From assembly GCF_004208415.1 (NCBI RefSeq), contig NZ_CP035758.1:9982001-10046000 (forward strand): a stretch of DNA of 64,000 nt. Direction: 5' to 3'. Below are positions 29,489 to 38,243 of this stretch, piece by piece. The notes below the pieces were generated by a model. That model saw nothing but the letters and a program-made list of their open reading frames with translations, had not been told where the DNA came from and made no database searches. This DNA comes from Ktedonosporobacter rubrisoli (GTDB taxonomy: Bacteria > Chloroflexota > Ktedonobacteria > Ktedonobacterales > Ktedonobacteraceae). Numbering within the stretch: position 1 is the stretch's first letter; each line of letters opens with the position of its first letter. The translations under genes and the position numbers were made by a program.

Positions 29489-30349
29489 ATGCAATCTTCT
29501 GTATCACTAAATCAGGGCTGGCTTATAGGGACAATCGTAACAGCAGTCTTTGTAATTTGCTATCCCATCGTATTAGCGATTATTGCGCGTAAGCGCCTGC
29601 ATGTGAGTTGGCGCTATTTCTGGTATGGGGCACTGATCTTCTTCTTGTTCCAGCTTATCACGCGTATTCCATTGGTGATCTGGCTGCAGACGCTATTTGC
29701 TTCTCAGCTAAAGGCTTCGCTGGCTTTTCGTATAGCCTGGATCGTAGCTCTTGCCCTCACTGCCGGCCTGGCGGAAGAGATTGGGCGCTATATCGGCTAC
29801 CGTTGGCTTATGAAGCGTGAGGAAAAGACATGGAGCAAAGCTATCATGTATGGCATTGGTCACGGAGGGCTGGAGTCAATATTGTTTGTTGGTGGTCAGG
29901 TAATCCTGGGCCTGGTCGGTACGATTACGCTGGCCTCACTGCTGGCCAGCAATCCTGCGTCTCTGCCAGCCGGCACACGCGAGGTGGCCATGCATCAGCT
30001 AGCCGCCATTAATGCTCAGCCAGTCTGGTTGGCTTTTCTCGGTGGCTGGGAAAGGCTCTGGACGCTGCCATTTCATATAGCCATGTCGGTGGTAGTGCTG
30101 CAGGTTTTTCGGCGAAATAATATCGCCTGGCTCTGGCTTGCCATCCTACTCCACGCCTGTTTAGACTTTCTTACTGCTGGCCTACCCCTATGGCTGGGGG
30201 CAAGGCCCGAAACCTCTCTCGTGGTTGAAGGCGTGGTAACCGTCTCCGGTTTGTTTGCGCTATGGCTTATCTGGCGCTTGCGCGATAAGCGTGAGCCAAC
30301 TCAAACGGCTACCCCCACTGCCCTGGAGCCGGGTACATCCGTATCATAA
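29489..30349 (+). CDS. yhfC: YhfC-family intramembrane protein (putative metalloprotease)
   Basis: 286 residues with about seven to eight transmembrane segments. Conserved YhfC residues are present: Glu96-Glu97 and Arg100 in AEEIGRYIGYRWL, His125 in GIGHGGLES, and His196 and His222/Asp226 in later helices (LLHACLDF). The family shares the CAAX-protease-like Glu-Glu/His pattern and is proposed to be an intramembrane metalloprotease; some members give immunity to peptide toxins. Here it heads an operon with an SdpR-like repressor and an SdpI-like immunity protein, which supports a role in envelope or peptide-toxin defence (inference). Confidence 0.85.
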   Translation: MQSSVSLNQGWLIGTIVTAVFVICYPIVLAIIARKRLHVSWRYFWYGALIFFLFQLITRIPLVIWLQTLFASQLKASLAFRIAWIVALALTAGLAEEIGRYIGYRWLMKREEKTWSKAIMYGIGHGGLESILFVGGQVILGLVGTITLASLLASNPASLPAGTREVAMHQLAAINAQPVWLAFLGGWERLWTLPFHIAMSVVVLQVFRRNNIAWLWLAILLHACLDFLTAGLPLWLGARPETSLVVEGVVTVSGLFALWLIWRLRDKREPTQTATPTALEPGTSVS

Positions 30350-30394
30350 AACAGTGTATTATATAAGCTATTAAGTAGGGAGTCTGGTTATGTT

Positions 30395-30724
30395 ATGCAG
30401 GAAGCCTACAAAGCTATTGCTGATCCAACGCGGCGGAGAATCTTAAAGCATCTGCGGGGAGGAGAGAGGACAGCGGGCGAATTAGCCGAATATGCGGGAA
30501 TTGGACGCACCGCCCTTTCTCATCACTTGATGGTGCTCAAACTGGCTGACCTTGTGCGCGTAGAGCGGCGGGGTCAGTTTCAAGTATATTCTTTGAACAC
30601 AACTGTGTTTCAGGATTTAATGACCGAAATTCTGGAATGGTTAGGAGGCGTGGAACCTTCGTCCTCCGTAGGGTCAGATGCTTCTGAAGCAGATATTAAA
30701 CAGAAAAAGTTAGATGCTGAATAA
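30395..30724 (+). CDS. ArsR-family repressor, SdpR-like
   Basis: 109 residues with a winged-helix domain: DPTRRRILKHLRGGERTAGELAE, then the recognition helix region TALSHHLMVLKLADLVRVERRGQ. There are no ArsR metal-binding cysteines, as expected for SdpR/autorepressor types. It lies between yhfC and an SdpI-family gene; in Bacillus subtilis the analogous sdpR-sdpI pair is autorepressed, and a good operator sits at 29279-29304. Confidence 0.88.
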   Translation: MQEAYKAIADPTRRRILKHLRGGERTAGELAEYAGIGRTALSHHLMVLKLADLVRVERRGQFQVYSLNTTVFQDLMTEILEWLGGVEPSSSVGSDASEADIKQKKLDAE

Positions 30725-30752
30725 CTTTCATCTGTGAAAAAGGATCTTCTTT

Positions 30753-31451
30753 ATGCAGCCTTTACTAGGTAATAATGGCAGAGGTCGAAGGAACTCGCTA
30801 TTCACGCGTCAGTTGGGGCGCTTTATTCTTGTAGTAATCGCCTTGCAGGTCTTTGCCGCTTTAGCTACCTATCCTTTCTTGCCCGCGCAGATCCCGTCGC
30901 ACTGGAATATTGTGGGCCAGATCGATGGGTATATGCCTAAAGCCACAAGCGCAATATTCTTTCCCAGCCTGAGTATAGGCTTATGTATACTGGCACTTCT
31001 GTCACAAATTGCTATAACTCGCTATAGCGCTGATACGCCGAACTTGATACGCAGAGTTCCCGGGCCGCTGCTGGCAGGTTTGATATTGTTCCTGTTTGTC
31101 CTACAGTTGACCACCCTGGCCATTGCGCTTGGTATACCTCTGGATATGTCGTTTGTAATCTGCCTGACGCTTTCGCTGTTCTATATCGTGCTCGGCAACT
31201 ATATGGGAAAGTTGCGGCGCAATGCCTGGATTGGTATTCGCACGCCCTGGACGCTGGCCAGTGAGACTGTGTGGGAGCGAACCCATCGACTTGGCGGCTG
31301 GGCCTTTGTAGCTGTCGGCTTGCTTGGCCTTATCGTCAGCTTTGTGCCCGTATTGCGTTTGTGGGCCATGATCGGACCTCTCTTATTGCTGGGCATCGGT
31401 CTGTATGCCTACTCATATATCGTCTATCGTCGTGTAGGGATGCCCGTTTAG
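30753..31451 (+). CDS. SdpI-family immunity/membrane protein
   Basis: 232 residues, about six transmembrane segments. The N-terminal part matches DUF1648 (LPAQIPSHWNIVGQIDGYMPK) and the C-terminal half has the SdpI domain (GNYMGKLRRNAWIGIRTPWTL, then WERTHRLGGW). SdpI proteins protect against the SDP cannibalism toxin and transduce its signal to SdpR. No toxin-precursor gene is seen in this window, so the partner or signal here is unknown. Confidence 0.88.
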   Translation: MQPLLGNNGRGRRNSLFTRQLGRFILVVIALQVFAALATYPFLPAQIPSHWNIVGQIDGYMPKATSAIFFPSLSIGLCILALLSQIAITRYSADTPNLIRRVPGPLLAGLILFLFVLQLTTLAIALGIPLDMSFVICLTLSLFYIVLGNYMGKLRRNAWIGIRTPWTLASETVWERTHRLGGWAFVAVGLLGLIVSFVPVLRLWAMIGPLLLLGIGLYAYSYIVYRRVGMPV

Positions 31452-31618
31452 CTCGACGCAAGGGCGAGCCTTTATGCTGAGAGGTTGCAGGATGGTAGAT
31501 AAGGAGATCTAGTTGCTATTAAGGGTGTAGGTTAGAAGGGAGAAGTAAGTGCAGGACCAATTTATGGAGAGATCAGCTACTGAGAGAACCGATTCCCTTC
31601 ATATAGTCCTGCCTCTTT

Positions 31619-32326
31619 CTATTCGTTCTGTGCCTCTGTTTGTAGTGACTCACCTGCGGCCTGCTGTGGCTGACTATTGCGTTCTGCCTCCCGGCGTAGC
31701 CGTTCCTGCTCGCGCTTTTCCTGGCGTAGCCGCTGCTTCTCTGCAGCTTTCTGTTGGGCCTCTGGATCTGGATTGATGAGATTCATGGCCGCATCAATTC
31801 CTTGTGCCAGAGTTAGTGGAACCGCCTCAATGGCCCTATCTTCCCCTAATTCAAGGCTGATACGCTCGTCTCCTCCTGGGACGCCCAGGACATAATCAAT
31901 AGTCTCCATACGATGGTTAGCGGGACGACCAATGCCAACGCGCAGGCGGGGGAACTGATTGGTATGCAGATGGTGGATGATACTTTTCAGCCCATTATGG
32001 CCGCCCGCACTGCCATTAGCTCTGAGGCGAACTTTGCCTACTGGCAGATCAAGCTCATCATAGACCACCAGCACATCCTCCGGCTGAGCTTTATACCAGC
32101 GTACAAGCTCTCCTACAGCTTCTCCGCTATTGTTCATATAGGTAAGAGGCTTTACCAGCAGCACTTTTTCAGTACCAAGCATGCCGTTGGCAAGCATGGC
32201 TCGGCCTCTTCGTTCCCACTTCCAACCATGGTGGGAAGCTAGTTTATCAACGACACGAAAGCCAACGTTATGGCGGGTATGTTCATATTGAGGGCCTGGA
32301 TTCCCCAGGCCAATTACCAACTTCAT
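31619..32326 (-). CDS. pth: peptidyl-tRNA hydrolase
   Basis: Releases tRNA from peptidyl-tRNAs that drop off ribosomes. 235 residues: GLGNPGPQYEHTRHNVGF contains Asn9 and His19, followed by TYMNNSGEAV, YDELDLP with the catalytic Asp, and GGHNGLKSII. A 45-residue charged Gln/Glu/Arg-rich tail (from about 190) extends beyond the usual family length. ATG 32326 is the likely start, lying 13 bases after the stop of the upstream gene; a TTG at 32338 is also possible. Confidence 0.94.
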   Translation of the reverse strand: MKLVIGLGNPGPQYEHTRHNVGFRVVDKLASHHGWKWERRGRAMLANGMLGTEKVLLVKPLTYMNNSGEAVGELVRWYKAQPEDVLVVYDELDLPVGKVRLRANGSAGGHNGLKSIIHHLHTNQFPRLRVGIGRPANHRMETIDYVLGVPGGDERISLELGEDRAIEAVPLTLAQGIDAAMNLINPDPEAQQKAAEKQRLRQEKREQERLRREAERNSQPQQAAGESLQTEAQNE

Positions 32327-32338
32327 AAGCTGTAACAA

Positions 32339-33673
32339 TTAACGACCATAAGCCAGACGAGCCGCCAGATAAGGGGGGAGCCCTGCCTTAATGATCTTCT
32401 CCTGTGTCTTCTCAATGTCATAAGGGATACGATAGAACGTGAAGCCACGCTTGGTATCGTAAATCATAAAAGCTGCACGTGCGTCCCCGTCTCGTGGTTG
32501 CCCAACGCCACCTGGATTAATGATGGCTCGATAGCCTTCGGGTGCCTGCCAATGGCCCTCTGGAGGGACAATCATCTCGTTAGTGATTTGCACCATACTC
32601 TGACTCAGACCCAGTAAGGTGAGCAGCTCTTCTATTTCCTGATTAAAGCGGTCTTCGGCATTGAGAATGGTCTCTTCAGGCGTGACCGGGGCTACTTCCG
32701 CCTCTGCCGGCTCAGTCTGTGCCTCGGCCTGGCTCGCCGCTTCTGCCGAGATATTTTGCTCTTCATCCGCAGAGGCTTCTTCTTCAACTGCAGGGGATTG
32801 CTCATCGGCTTCCTCGCCAGAAGAAGAGGAAGTGTTTTCCTGCTCTACAAGCTCATCGGCCGCTACAGCCTCGTCGGCTGACTCCGGCTTGTGGTCGTTG
32901 GCCGTGTCTTCCTCGCCTGATGTAGATTCGGACTCGTCCTCTGTCGATGTTGTCTCAACGCTTTTGCCGGAACGTGGCTCTTGCGCGGCCTGGGAGTTTT
33001 CACCTGTGGCGTTCTCTTGTGCGGCCTGGTTCGCCAGGCGGACAGCGACTATCTCAGCAGTATCTTCTTCTTCTTCAGAAGAATTGTTCGCCGTAGTCGC
33101 ATCCCCATTCGCTTGCGTGGCTGCGGTGATAAGGTCAATCTGCTCTTCGCTGCTTAACAGGTGGGTGGGTTCATTAGCGATAGTATCGGGCTGTTGAAAA
33201 ATAATGGGGACGTGAGTATGACCAACAAGGCAGTAGCGACTATTGAAGTACTGGAAGCTACGTTCGGCAAGCACTTCCGAGGTAAGATATTCCCAAAGAG
33301 GGCCATAAGGGCTGCCATGTACAAGCGTACATGCCCCCATCTCCAGGCGCTCGGGTAGAGAGCTCAGGAAGTTGCGATGCTCTTCTGTGAGCTGCTCAGC
33401 CGTCCATTCTGCAGAGATACGTGCAGCTTCGCTGAAGTCATCAAGATCGAGCTTTCCGACTGCTGCCCAATCGTGATTGCCTGCGATAATGACGTCTGTA
33501 CGTTCACGCAGCTTGACGATACATTCGTTAGGGTTAGGCCCATAACCAACCAGATCACCAAGAAACCAGATTTGGTCAACAGGCTCCTCCTGTGCCAGCT
33601 CATCGATTTTTGCTAGCACAGCTTCTAACGCTTCCAGATTCGCATGTACATCAGTAAAAATAGCGTAGCGCAT
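32339..33673 (-). CDS. metallophosphoesterase with large acidic disordered insertion
   Basis: 444 residues. The calcineurin-like core has DVH (8-10), GDLVG (39-43), GNHD (65-68), VHG (118-120) and GHTH (151-154), all metal or phosphate ligands, and a C-terminal strand set GGVGQPRDGDARAAF (388-402). This resembles YfcE/Ap4A-type phosphodiesterases of about 240-280 residues. Between GHTH and the C-terminal part is an insertion of about 155 residues (185-340), almost entirely Glu, Ser, Ala, Thr and Asp with no hydrophobic core. Substrate unknown. It directly precedes pth on the same strand (operon). Confidence 0.88.
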   Translation of the reverse strand: MRYAIFTDVHANLEALEAVLAKIDELAQEEPVDQIWFLGDLVGYGPNPNECIVKLRERTDVIIAGNHDWAAVGKLDLDDFSEAARISAEWTAEQLTEEHRNFLSSLPERLEMGACTLVHGSPYGPLWEYLTSEVLAERSFQYFNSRYCLVGHTHVPIIFQQPDTIANEPTHLLSSEEQIDLITAATQANGDATTANNSSEEEEDTAEIVAVRLANQAAQENATGENSQAAQEPRSGKSVETTSTEDESESTSGEEDTANDHKPESADEAVAADELVEQENTSSSSGEEADEQSPAVEEEASADEEQNISAEAASQAEAQTEPAEAEVAPVTPEETILNAEDRFNQEIEELLTLLGLSQSMVQITNEMIVPPEGHWQAPEGYRAIINPGGVGQPRDGDARAAFMIYDTKRGFTFYRIPYDIEKTQEKIIKAGLPPYLAARLAYGR

Positions 33674-33738
33674 TCAGTAATACTCTATTCAAACTACATA
33701 GCACAAGTAGGTGTGACTATTCTATCATGTTTACTTTG

Positions 33739-33760
33739 ACCTCGCTAGTACTAGCGAGGT
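33739..33760. repeat. perfect 22-base palindrome
   Basis: Half-site ACCTCGCTAGT followed immediately by its exact complement, 66 bases upstream of the metallophosphoesterase start. A second perfect hairpin (GCTGAATC/GATTCAGC, 33781-33800) lies beside it, within a longer stem reaching 33773-33810. Could be an operator for the metallophosphoesterase-pth unit or a terminator of the upstream carboxypeptidase gene. Confidence 0.6.
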
Positions 33761-33820
33761 AGAATGTGAGCGTGAATTTCGCTGAATCAAGCGATTCAGC
33801 ATAAAATTCATGCCATGCCT

Positions 33821-34798
33821 CTAGGAAGAAGAGGGCAATAGCGGCAAACTAAAGCCCCAATTGAGCATTTTTGCGACATCATGATCACGTTGTACCTCAC
33901 TTGGACTATTTAAAATAACTCCTATCAGATGGTGCTTATTACGTTCGGCTGCGAAGACCAGGCAATATCCAGCAGCATATGTATGGCCTGTCTTAATACC
34001 CAGCATCCCATCATAGGTGGTAAGTAAGTTATTCGTCGTGAGCCAGGTATATGCAAGGTGGGAGGCTGTGGCGGGCAAATAATATTTTGGTGTGTGTACA
34101 ATCTGCGCGAAGAGTGGAATGCTCATCGCATATTGCGCAAGCCGCGCCAGATCCGCCGCAGTCGTATAATGAGGCGCATTATCTTCAAGGGTGAGACCAT
34201 CAACATTCGTATAATGGGTCTGGAACAGGTGTAGACGATAGGCAAAGAGATTCATGCGCTGGACAAATGTCTCTTGCGAACCTTCGCCCAGCTCGTCGGC
34301 GATAGCAACCGCTGCATCATCTCCTGAAGGTAGTAAGAGTCCGTAGAGTAATTCTTTCAAGGGTATCTTATCGCCAACCCGCAAATTTGCGCTACTTCCC
34401 CCATCGATATGAACGCGATTATACGCGTCCTGCTTGACTGGGATGAGCTGCTCAAGGTTCCCTGTTTGTATCGCGACAAGCGCCGTCATAATTTTGGTTG
34501 TGCTTGCCATGGGTAGTGGTTGTTCCCCATTGTCATCATCTAAGACGTGCTGGGTATCCATATCGAGCAGATAGGCGGCGCTTGCCTGGACAGATGGAAG
34601 AGGGCCTTTCACGGTAAGAATGGGTGCTGGTGTGGGAGTTGGCATAGGTTTAAGTAGTGCGGGCGTCGGCGTTGGTTCTGTTAAATGTAGGGTGCTCAAA
34701 ATCTGATTGCCAGCAGGGGTCAAAATGAGCAGGGGAACTGCAATCACGATACAAGCTGCTAAGATGAGCAGAAAAATAGCGAGAACACGACGTATCAT
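33821..34798 (-). CDS. D-alanyl-D-alanine carboxypeptidase (S11 family)
   Basis: Trims the terminal D-Ala from peptidoglycan peptides. 325 residues: N-terminal membrane anchor or signal segment (about 5-27), a Pro/Thr-rich linker (40-65), then the penicillin-binding catalytic domain with S99-T-T-K102 (active-site Ser and Lys), S158-G-D160 in place of the usual S-G-N motif, and K269-T-G. The Ser-Gly-Asp change at motif 2 is worth noting. It ends near the active domain, so the C-terminal beta domain of DacA is missing. Monocistronic. Confidence 0.9.
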   Translation of the reverse strand: MIRRVLAIFLLILAACIVIAVPLLILTPAGNQILSTLHLTEPTPTPALLKPMPTPTPAPILTVKGPLPSVQASAAYLLDMDTQHVLDDDNGEQPLPMASTTKIMTALVAIQTGNLEQLIPVKQDAYNRVHIDGGSSANLRVGDKIPLKELLYGLLLPSGDDAAVAIADELGEGSQETFVQRMNLFAYRLHLFQTHYTNVDGLTLEDNAPHYTTAADLARLAQYAMSIPLFAQIVHTPKYYLPATASHLAYTWLTTNNLLTTYDGMLGIKTGHTYAAGYCLVFAAERNKHHLIGVILNSPSEVQRDHDVAKMLNWGFSLPLLPSSS

Positions 34799-34881
34799 GA
34801 AAACTGAACACCCACTTCTTTAGCTAATTTAAGTAGGGGCAGAAAGCCCCTACTGTTAATGGCCTGACATGCGCGGCCTGC

Positions 34882-36342
34882 TTATAGATTTGCCGGCCAG
34901 CATGTATGATAATTGGTTTCGCGCTCGAAGGTGTCTGCGATGCGCAGGATAATATCTTCTGCGAAGGCATTACCAAGCAGTTGCAGACCGATAGGAAGGC
35001 CGTTACTAAAGCCGCCAGGAATAGAGACTCCGCAAATGCCTGCCAGATTTGCCGGAATGGTGAACACATCCTGCAAATACATCTGGTAAGGATCGGAGAT
35101 TTCGCCAAGCTTAAAGGCTACGCCTGGAGTGGCCGGGCTGACCAGGGCATCACAATCCTTGAAAGCTCGCTCGAAATCCTGGGTGATCAGGGAACGAACC
35201 TTCTCAGCCTGCTTATAGTAGGCATCGTAGTAGCCGGCGGAAAGCGCGAAGGTGCCCAGCATAATGCGGCGCTTTACTTCGGCGCCAAAGCCGTTCTCGC
35301 GCGTCTTTTCCATAGCCTCCCACATATCGGTAGTATCGCGGTAGGAATAGCCATACTTCACGCCATCATAGCGTGCAAGATTGGCACTGGCCTCGGCCGG
35401 GGCAATAATGTAGTAGGCAGCGATACCATATTTCGTATGGGGCAGTGAGACTTCTTTGATCTCGGCTCCCATTGAGCGCAGAAGCTCAACGCTGGCCTGG
35501 GTAGCCTGCACAATCTCTTCGGGCATGCCCTCAATTCTGTATTCTTTGGGAACTCCGATACGCAAACCTTTAATGCTTCCCGTGAGAGCAGCGCTATAGT
35601 CCTGGGCGGGTTGGGGAGAGCATGTCGAGTCGGATGCGTCGGGCCCGGCTATGGCCTGGAGTAAGATAGCTGCATCGCGCGCATTGCGGGCAAAGGGACC
35701 GATCTGATCCAGCGAAGAGGCAAAAGCTACCAGGCCGAAGCGCGATACGCGCCCGTAGGTAGGTTTGAGGCCAACCACGTTACAAAGCGAGGCCGGTTGA
35801 CGAATCGAGCCACCAGTATCGCTGCCATAGGCGCCCATCGCCATGCCAGCTGCGACAGCTGCCGCTGAGCCTCCACTGCTGCCGCCAGGAGCGCGCTCTA
35901 GATCCCAGGGATTATGGGTAGGGAAGAAGGCCGAGTGCTCGGTTGAGGAGCCCATGGCAAATTCATCCATATTTGTTTTGCCGACCATTACAATACCGGT
36001 TGCGTTGAGGTGCTGCATGACTGTTGCGTCAAATGGTGGTTTAAAGTTTGCAAGCATACGTGAGCTACAGGTAGTCGTAATGTCTTTTGTGCAAATGAGA
36101 TCCTTGATAGCTATAGGAATGCCAGTGAGCGGAGAAAGATTCTCGCCGCTGGCAAAGCGGCGGTCTGCCTCTCTGGCCTGTTTAAGCGCAAGCTCGTCGG
36201 TAACAAGCGTAAAGGCTTTTACCTTTGGTTCTACCTGGCGGATGCGCTCAAGATGGGCCTGTGTGAGCTCAACAGAGGAAATCTTGCCTTGCCGCAGTAG
36301 CTCCCCAGCTTCGTGAATCGTGAGTTGATATAATTCTGTCAT
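34882..36342 (-). CDS. gatA: aspartyl/glutamyl-tRNA amidotransferase subunit A
   Basis: Amidase subunit of the GatCAB complex that supplies ammonia to convert Glu-tRNA(Gln) and Asp-tRNA(Asn) to their amide forms. 486 residues with the Ser-cisSer-Lys triad: Lys80, Ser155 in GGSSGGS and Ser179 in GSDTGGS. Follows gatC after eight bases on the same strand. gatB is not in this window. Confidence 0.96.
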   Translation of the reverse strand: MTELYQLTIHEAGELLRQGKISSVELTQAHLERIRQVEPKVKAFTLVTDELALKQAREADRRFASGENLSPLTGIPIAIKDLICTKDITTTCSSRMLANFKPPFDATVMQHLNATGIVMVGKTNMDEFAMGSSTEHSAFFPTHNPWDLERAPGGSSGGSAAAVAAGMAMGAYGSDTGGSIRQPASLCNVVGLKPTYGRVSRFGLVAFASSLDQIGPFARNARDAAILLQAIAGPDASDSTCSPQPAQDYSAALTGSIKGLRIGVPKEYRIEGMPEEIVQATQASVELLRSMGAEIKEVSLPHTKYGIAAYYIIAPAEASANLARYDGVKYGYSYRDTTDMWEAMEKTRENGFGAEVKRRIMLGTFALSAGYYDAYYKQAEKVRSLITQDFERAFKDCDALVSPATPGVAFKLGEISDPYQMYLQDVFTIPANLAGICGVSIPGGFSNGLPIGLQLLGNAFAEDIILRIADTFERETNYHTCWPANL

Positions 36343-36350
36343 AGCGCGCC

Positions 36351-36641
36351 CTACATCCCTTCCAACACTGCATTGACTTTCAGGCAGTTCTCTTCTTGAT
36401 CCGGAGCATTAGCCAGCAGCACTTCTGGTGGATAGGAGGGCCGGGGAATGTCTGGGCGCATCACGTTAGTAAGGCGTGAGGCATGGGCTGTAGGCGAAAC
36501 TCCACTTACATCAGCCTCTTGTAAGATATGAATATGCTCCAGAATAACGGAAAGTTGGTTCCCGAGGGTCCCAATTTCTTCCTCGCTCAGACCTAACCTG
36601 GCGAGTTTCGCTACGTTTTTCACTGTCTCGCGATCAATCAT
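36351..36641 (-). CDS. gatC: aspartyl/glutamyl-tRNA amidotransferase subunit C
   Basis: 96-residue stabilising subunit of GatCAB. Typical opening VKNVAKLARLGLSEEEI and the C-terminal RPDIPRPSY, ending with the conserved hydrophobic VNAVLEGM. AGAGGATACAG precedes ATG 36641. Adjacent gatA downstream confirms the assignment. Confidence 0.93.
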   Translation of the reverse strand: MIDRETVKNVAKLARLGLSEEEIGTLGNQLSVILEHIHILQEADVSGVSPTAHASRLTNVMRPDIPRPSYPPEVLLANAPDQEENCLKVNAVLEGM

Positions 36642-36659
36642 CTGTATCCTCTTTTATAC

Positions 36660-36962
36660 TTACCATCTAATGTGAAATCCGCTGAAATGCTCGGTCGGTT
36701 CTCGCCATGCTGTCTGCACTTTCTGTACATCTGCCTCTGATGGCCCCTGACGTAGCAGCATAAGAAGTTGTTCGAGGGCTGGCCGAGGTCCCTGGGCGAC
36801 CACTTCTACGTCGCCGTTGCTTTCATTGCGCGTGTATCCGCGTAGCCCAATGGCTAAGGCTTTCTGCACGACAAAATAACGAAAACCTACGCCTTGTACG
36901 CGTCCGCGTACTGTTGCATAAAGCTCTTCGATGGCCTTATCACTCTGGCTCATAGACTTCAT
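36660..36962 (-). CDS. acyP: acylphosphatase
   Basis: 100-residue enzyme hydrolysing acyl phosphates. The active-site segment GRVQGVGFRYF carries Arg28, and Asn46 lies in YTRNESNGDVEV, with the canonical 18-residue spacing between the two. Directly upstream of gatC on the same strand, so probably one transcript. Confidence 0.93.
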   Translation of the reverse strand: MKSMSQSDKAIEELYATVRGRVQGVGFRYFVVQKALAIGLRGYTRNESNGDVEVVAQGPRPALEQLLMLLRQGPSEADVQKVQTAWREPTEHFSGFHIRW

Positions 36963-37268
36963 GATAGCATAATCTAGACTCTGAGCATAGTCCCGGGTTT
37001 GAGGGTGGTCAGGAAGTCACGCTCTCTTTCCTCAAGAGCTGATTGTGATAAGGAGTGAGTAGCGCGCATAGCAGTGCTAGATAAGTTTTATCCCTTGGCG
37101 CAACTGAGGTTGGGACAAAAATTCTTGAGCCGTAGATCCTGCTGTGGTTTGCTCTCGCATATCTTGCTCATTTGTGATAACATGAGCTACATTACCGTAG
37201 TATATTTTATCAAAATCGTAATCCCTTCGATAGTCAGCCTCAATCAAGACCTCTTTGAGGAGTTAAAA
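36963..37268. other. divergent intergenic region (acyP / MoxR)
   Basis: 306 bases between divergently transcribed genes. It should hold both promoters, but I see no strong consensus pair. The open frame reaching back to 37074 on the plus strand looks non-coding (mixed Cys/aromatic run). Confidence 0.45.
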
Positions 37269-38240
37269 ATGCAGTCAGTACAGGACTTAGCAACCGCTGT
37301 GCAGCGCGTCGTCAGTAATGTAGAACGGGTGATTGTGGGGAAAGCGGAACCGGTCGCATTTAGTCTGATCGCCGTTATTTGCCGTGGGCATGTCCTGATT
37401 GAAGATGTGCCAGGCGTTGGAAAGACAGTACTTACCAAAGCAATTGCACGCTCCATCGGGTGTACGTTTAAGCGTATCCAGTTTACGCCCGATCTCTTGC
37501 CCAGCGATGTTACGGGGGTTTCCATTTATAATCAGAAGACCGGGAACTTCGAGTTTCGGTCTGGCCCAATTATGGCTCAAATAGTGCTGGCCGATGAGGT
37601 AAATCGCGCCACGCCGAAAACACAGTCGGCTCTTCTGGAAGCTATGGAGGAAGAACAGGTTACTGTAGATGGGGTTACCTACCGCCTTCCCGAGCCATTT
37701 ATGGTCATGGCTACCCAGAATCCTATTGAATATGAAGGTACATTCCCTTTGCCTGAGGCGCAGCTTGATCGCTTCATGATGAATATTAAACTGGGATATC
37801 CTAAAGCACAAGATGAAATGAATATTCTTGATAGCCATCAGCACCATCATCCCTTAGAGGACCTGGCCCAGATTATGACTGCAGAAGAGCTAGTGGTTAT
37901 TCAGAGCAAAGTGCGTACTATCCATGTCGATCCGTCTATTCGTGAATATATTGTGGCTATTGCTAATGCGACGCGCAATCATTCTAACATCTATTTAGGT
38001 GCAAGTCCTCGTGGATCGTTAGCTCTCTTTAGAGCTTCGCAGGCTCTGGCTGCTATGCGGGGCAGGGGATATGTCATTCCCGATGACGTGAAGCTGCTGG
38101 CCAAGCCAACGCTTGCCCATCGCATTATCGTCACTCCTGCGGCACGCGTGCGTTCAATAACTTCGACTGCTGTGCTGGATGAAATTTTGCAGACTGTCCC
38201 CGTGCCAAATGCATGGGTCGGTGGCGGAAAGGTACGCTGA
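37269..38240 (+). CDS. MoxR-family AAA+ ATPase
   Basis: 323 residues from ATG 37269 (GAGGAG five to eight bases upstream). AAA+ motifs: DVPGVGKT (46-53), Walker B LADEVNRATPKTQ, sensor segment ATQNPIEYEGTFPLPEAQLDRF, and the C-terminal lid with GASPRGSLAL. MoxR proteins work as chaperones for the DUF58 and transglutaminase-type proteins encoded next to them. The next gene starts four bases after the stop. Confidence 0.93.
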   Translation: MQSVQDLATAVQRVVSNVERVIVGKAEPVAFSLIAVICRGHVLIEDVPGVGKTVLTKAIARSIGCTFKRIQFTPDLLPSDVTGVSIYNQKTGNFEFRSGPIMAQIVLADEVNRATPKTQSALLEAMEEEQVTVDGVTYRLPEPFMVMATQNPIEYEGTFPLPEAQLDRFMMNIKLGYPKAQDEMNILDSHQHHHPLEDLAQIMTAEELVVIQSKVRTIHVDPSIREYIVAIANATRNHSNIYLGASPRGSLALFRASQALAAMRGRGYVIPDDVKLLAKPTLAHRIIVTPAARVRSITSTAVLDEILQTVPVPNAWVGGGKVR

Positions 38241-38243
38241 TTT

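Noticed and set aside
32661..33197. 178-residue Ser/Ala-rich plus-strand open frame
   Set aside because: Antisense of the acidic insertion of the metallophosphoesterase; no ribosome binding site.
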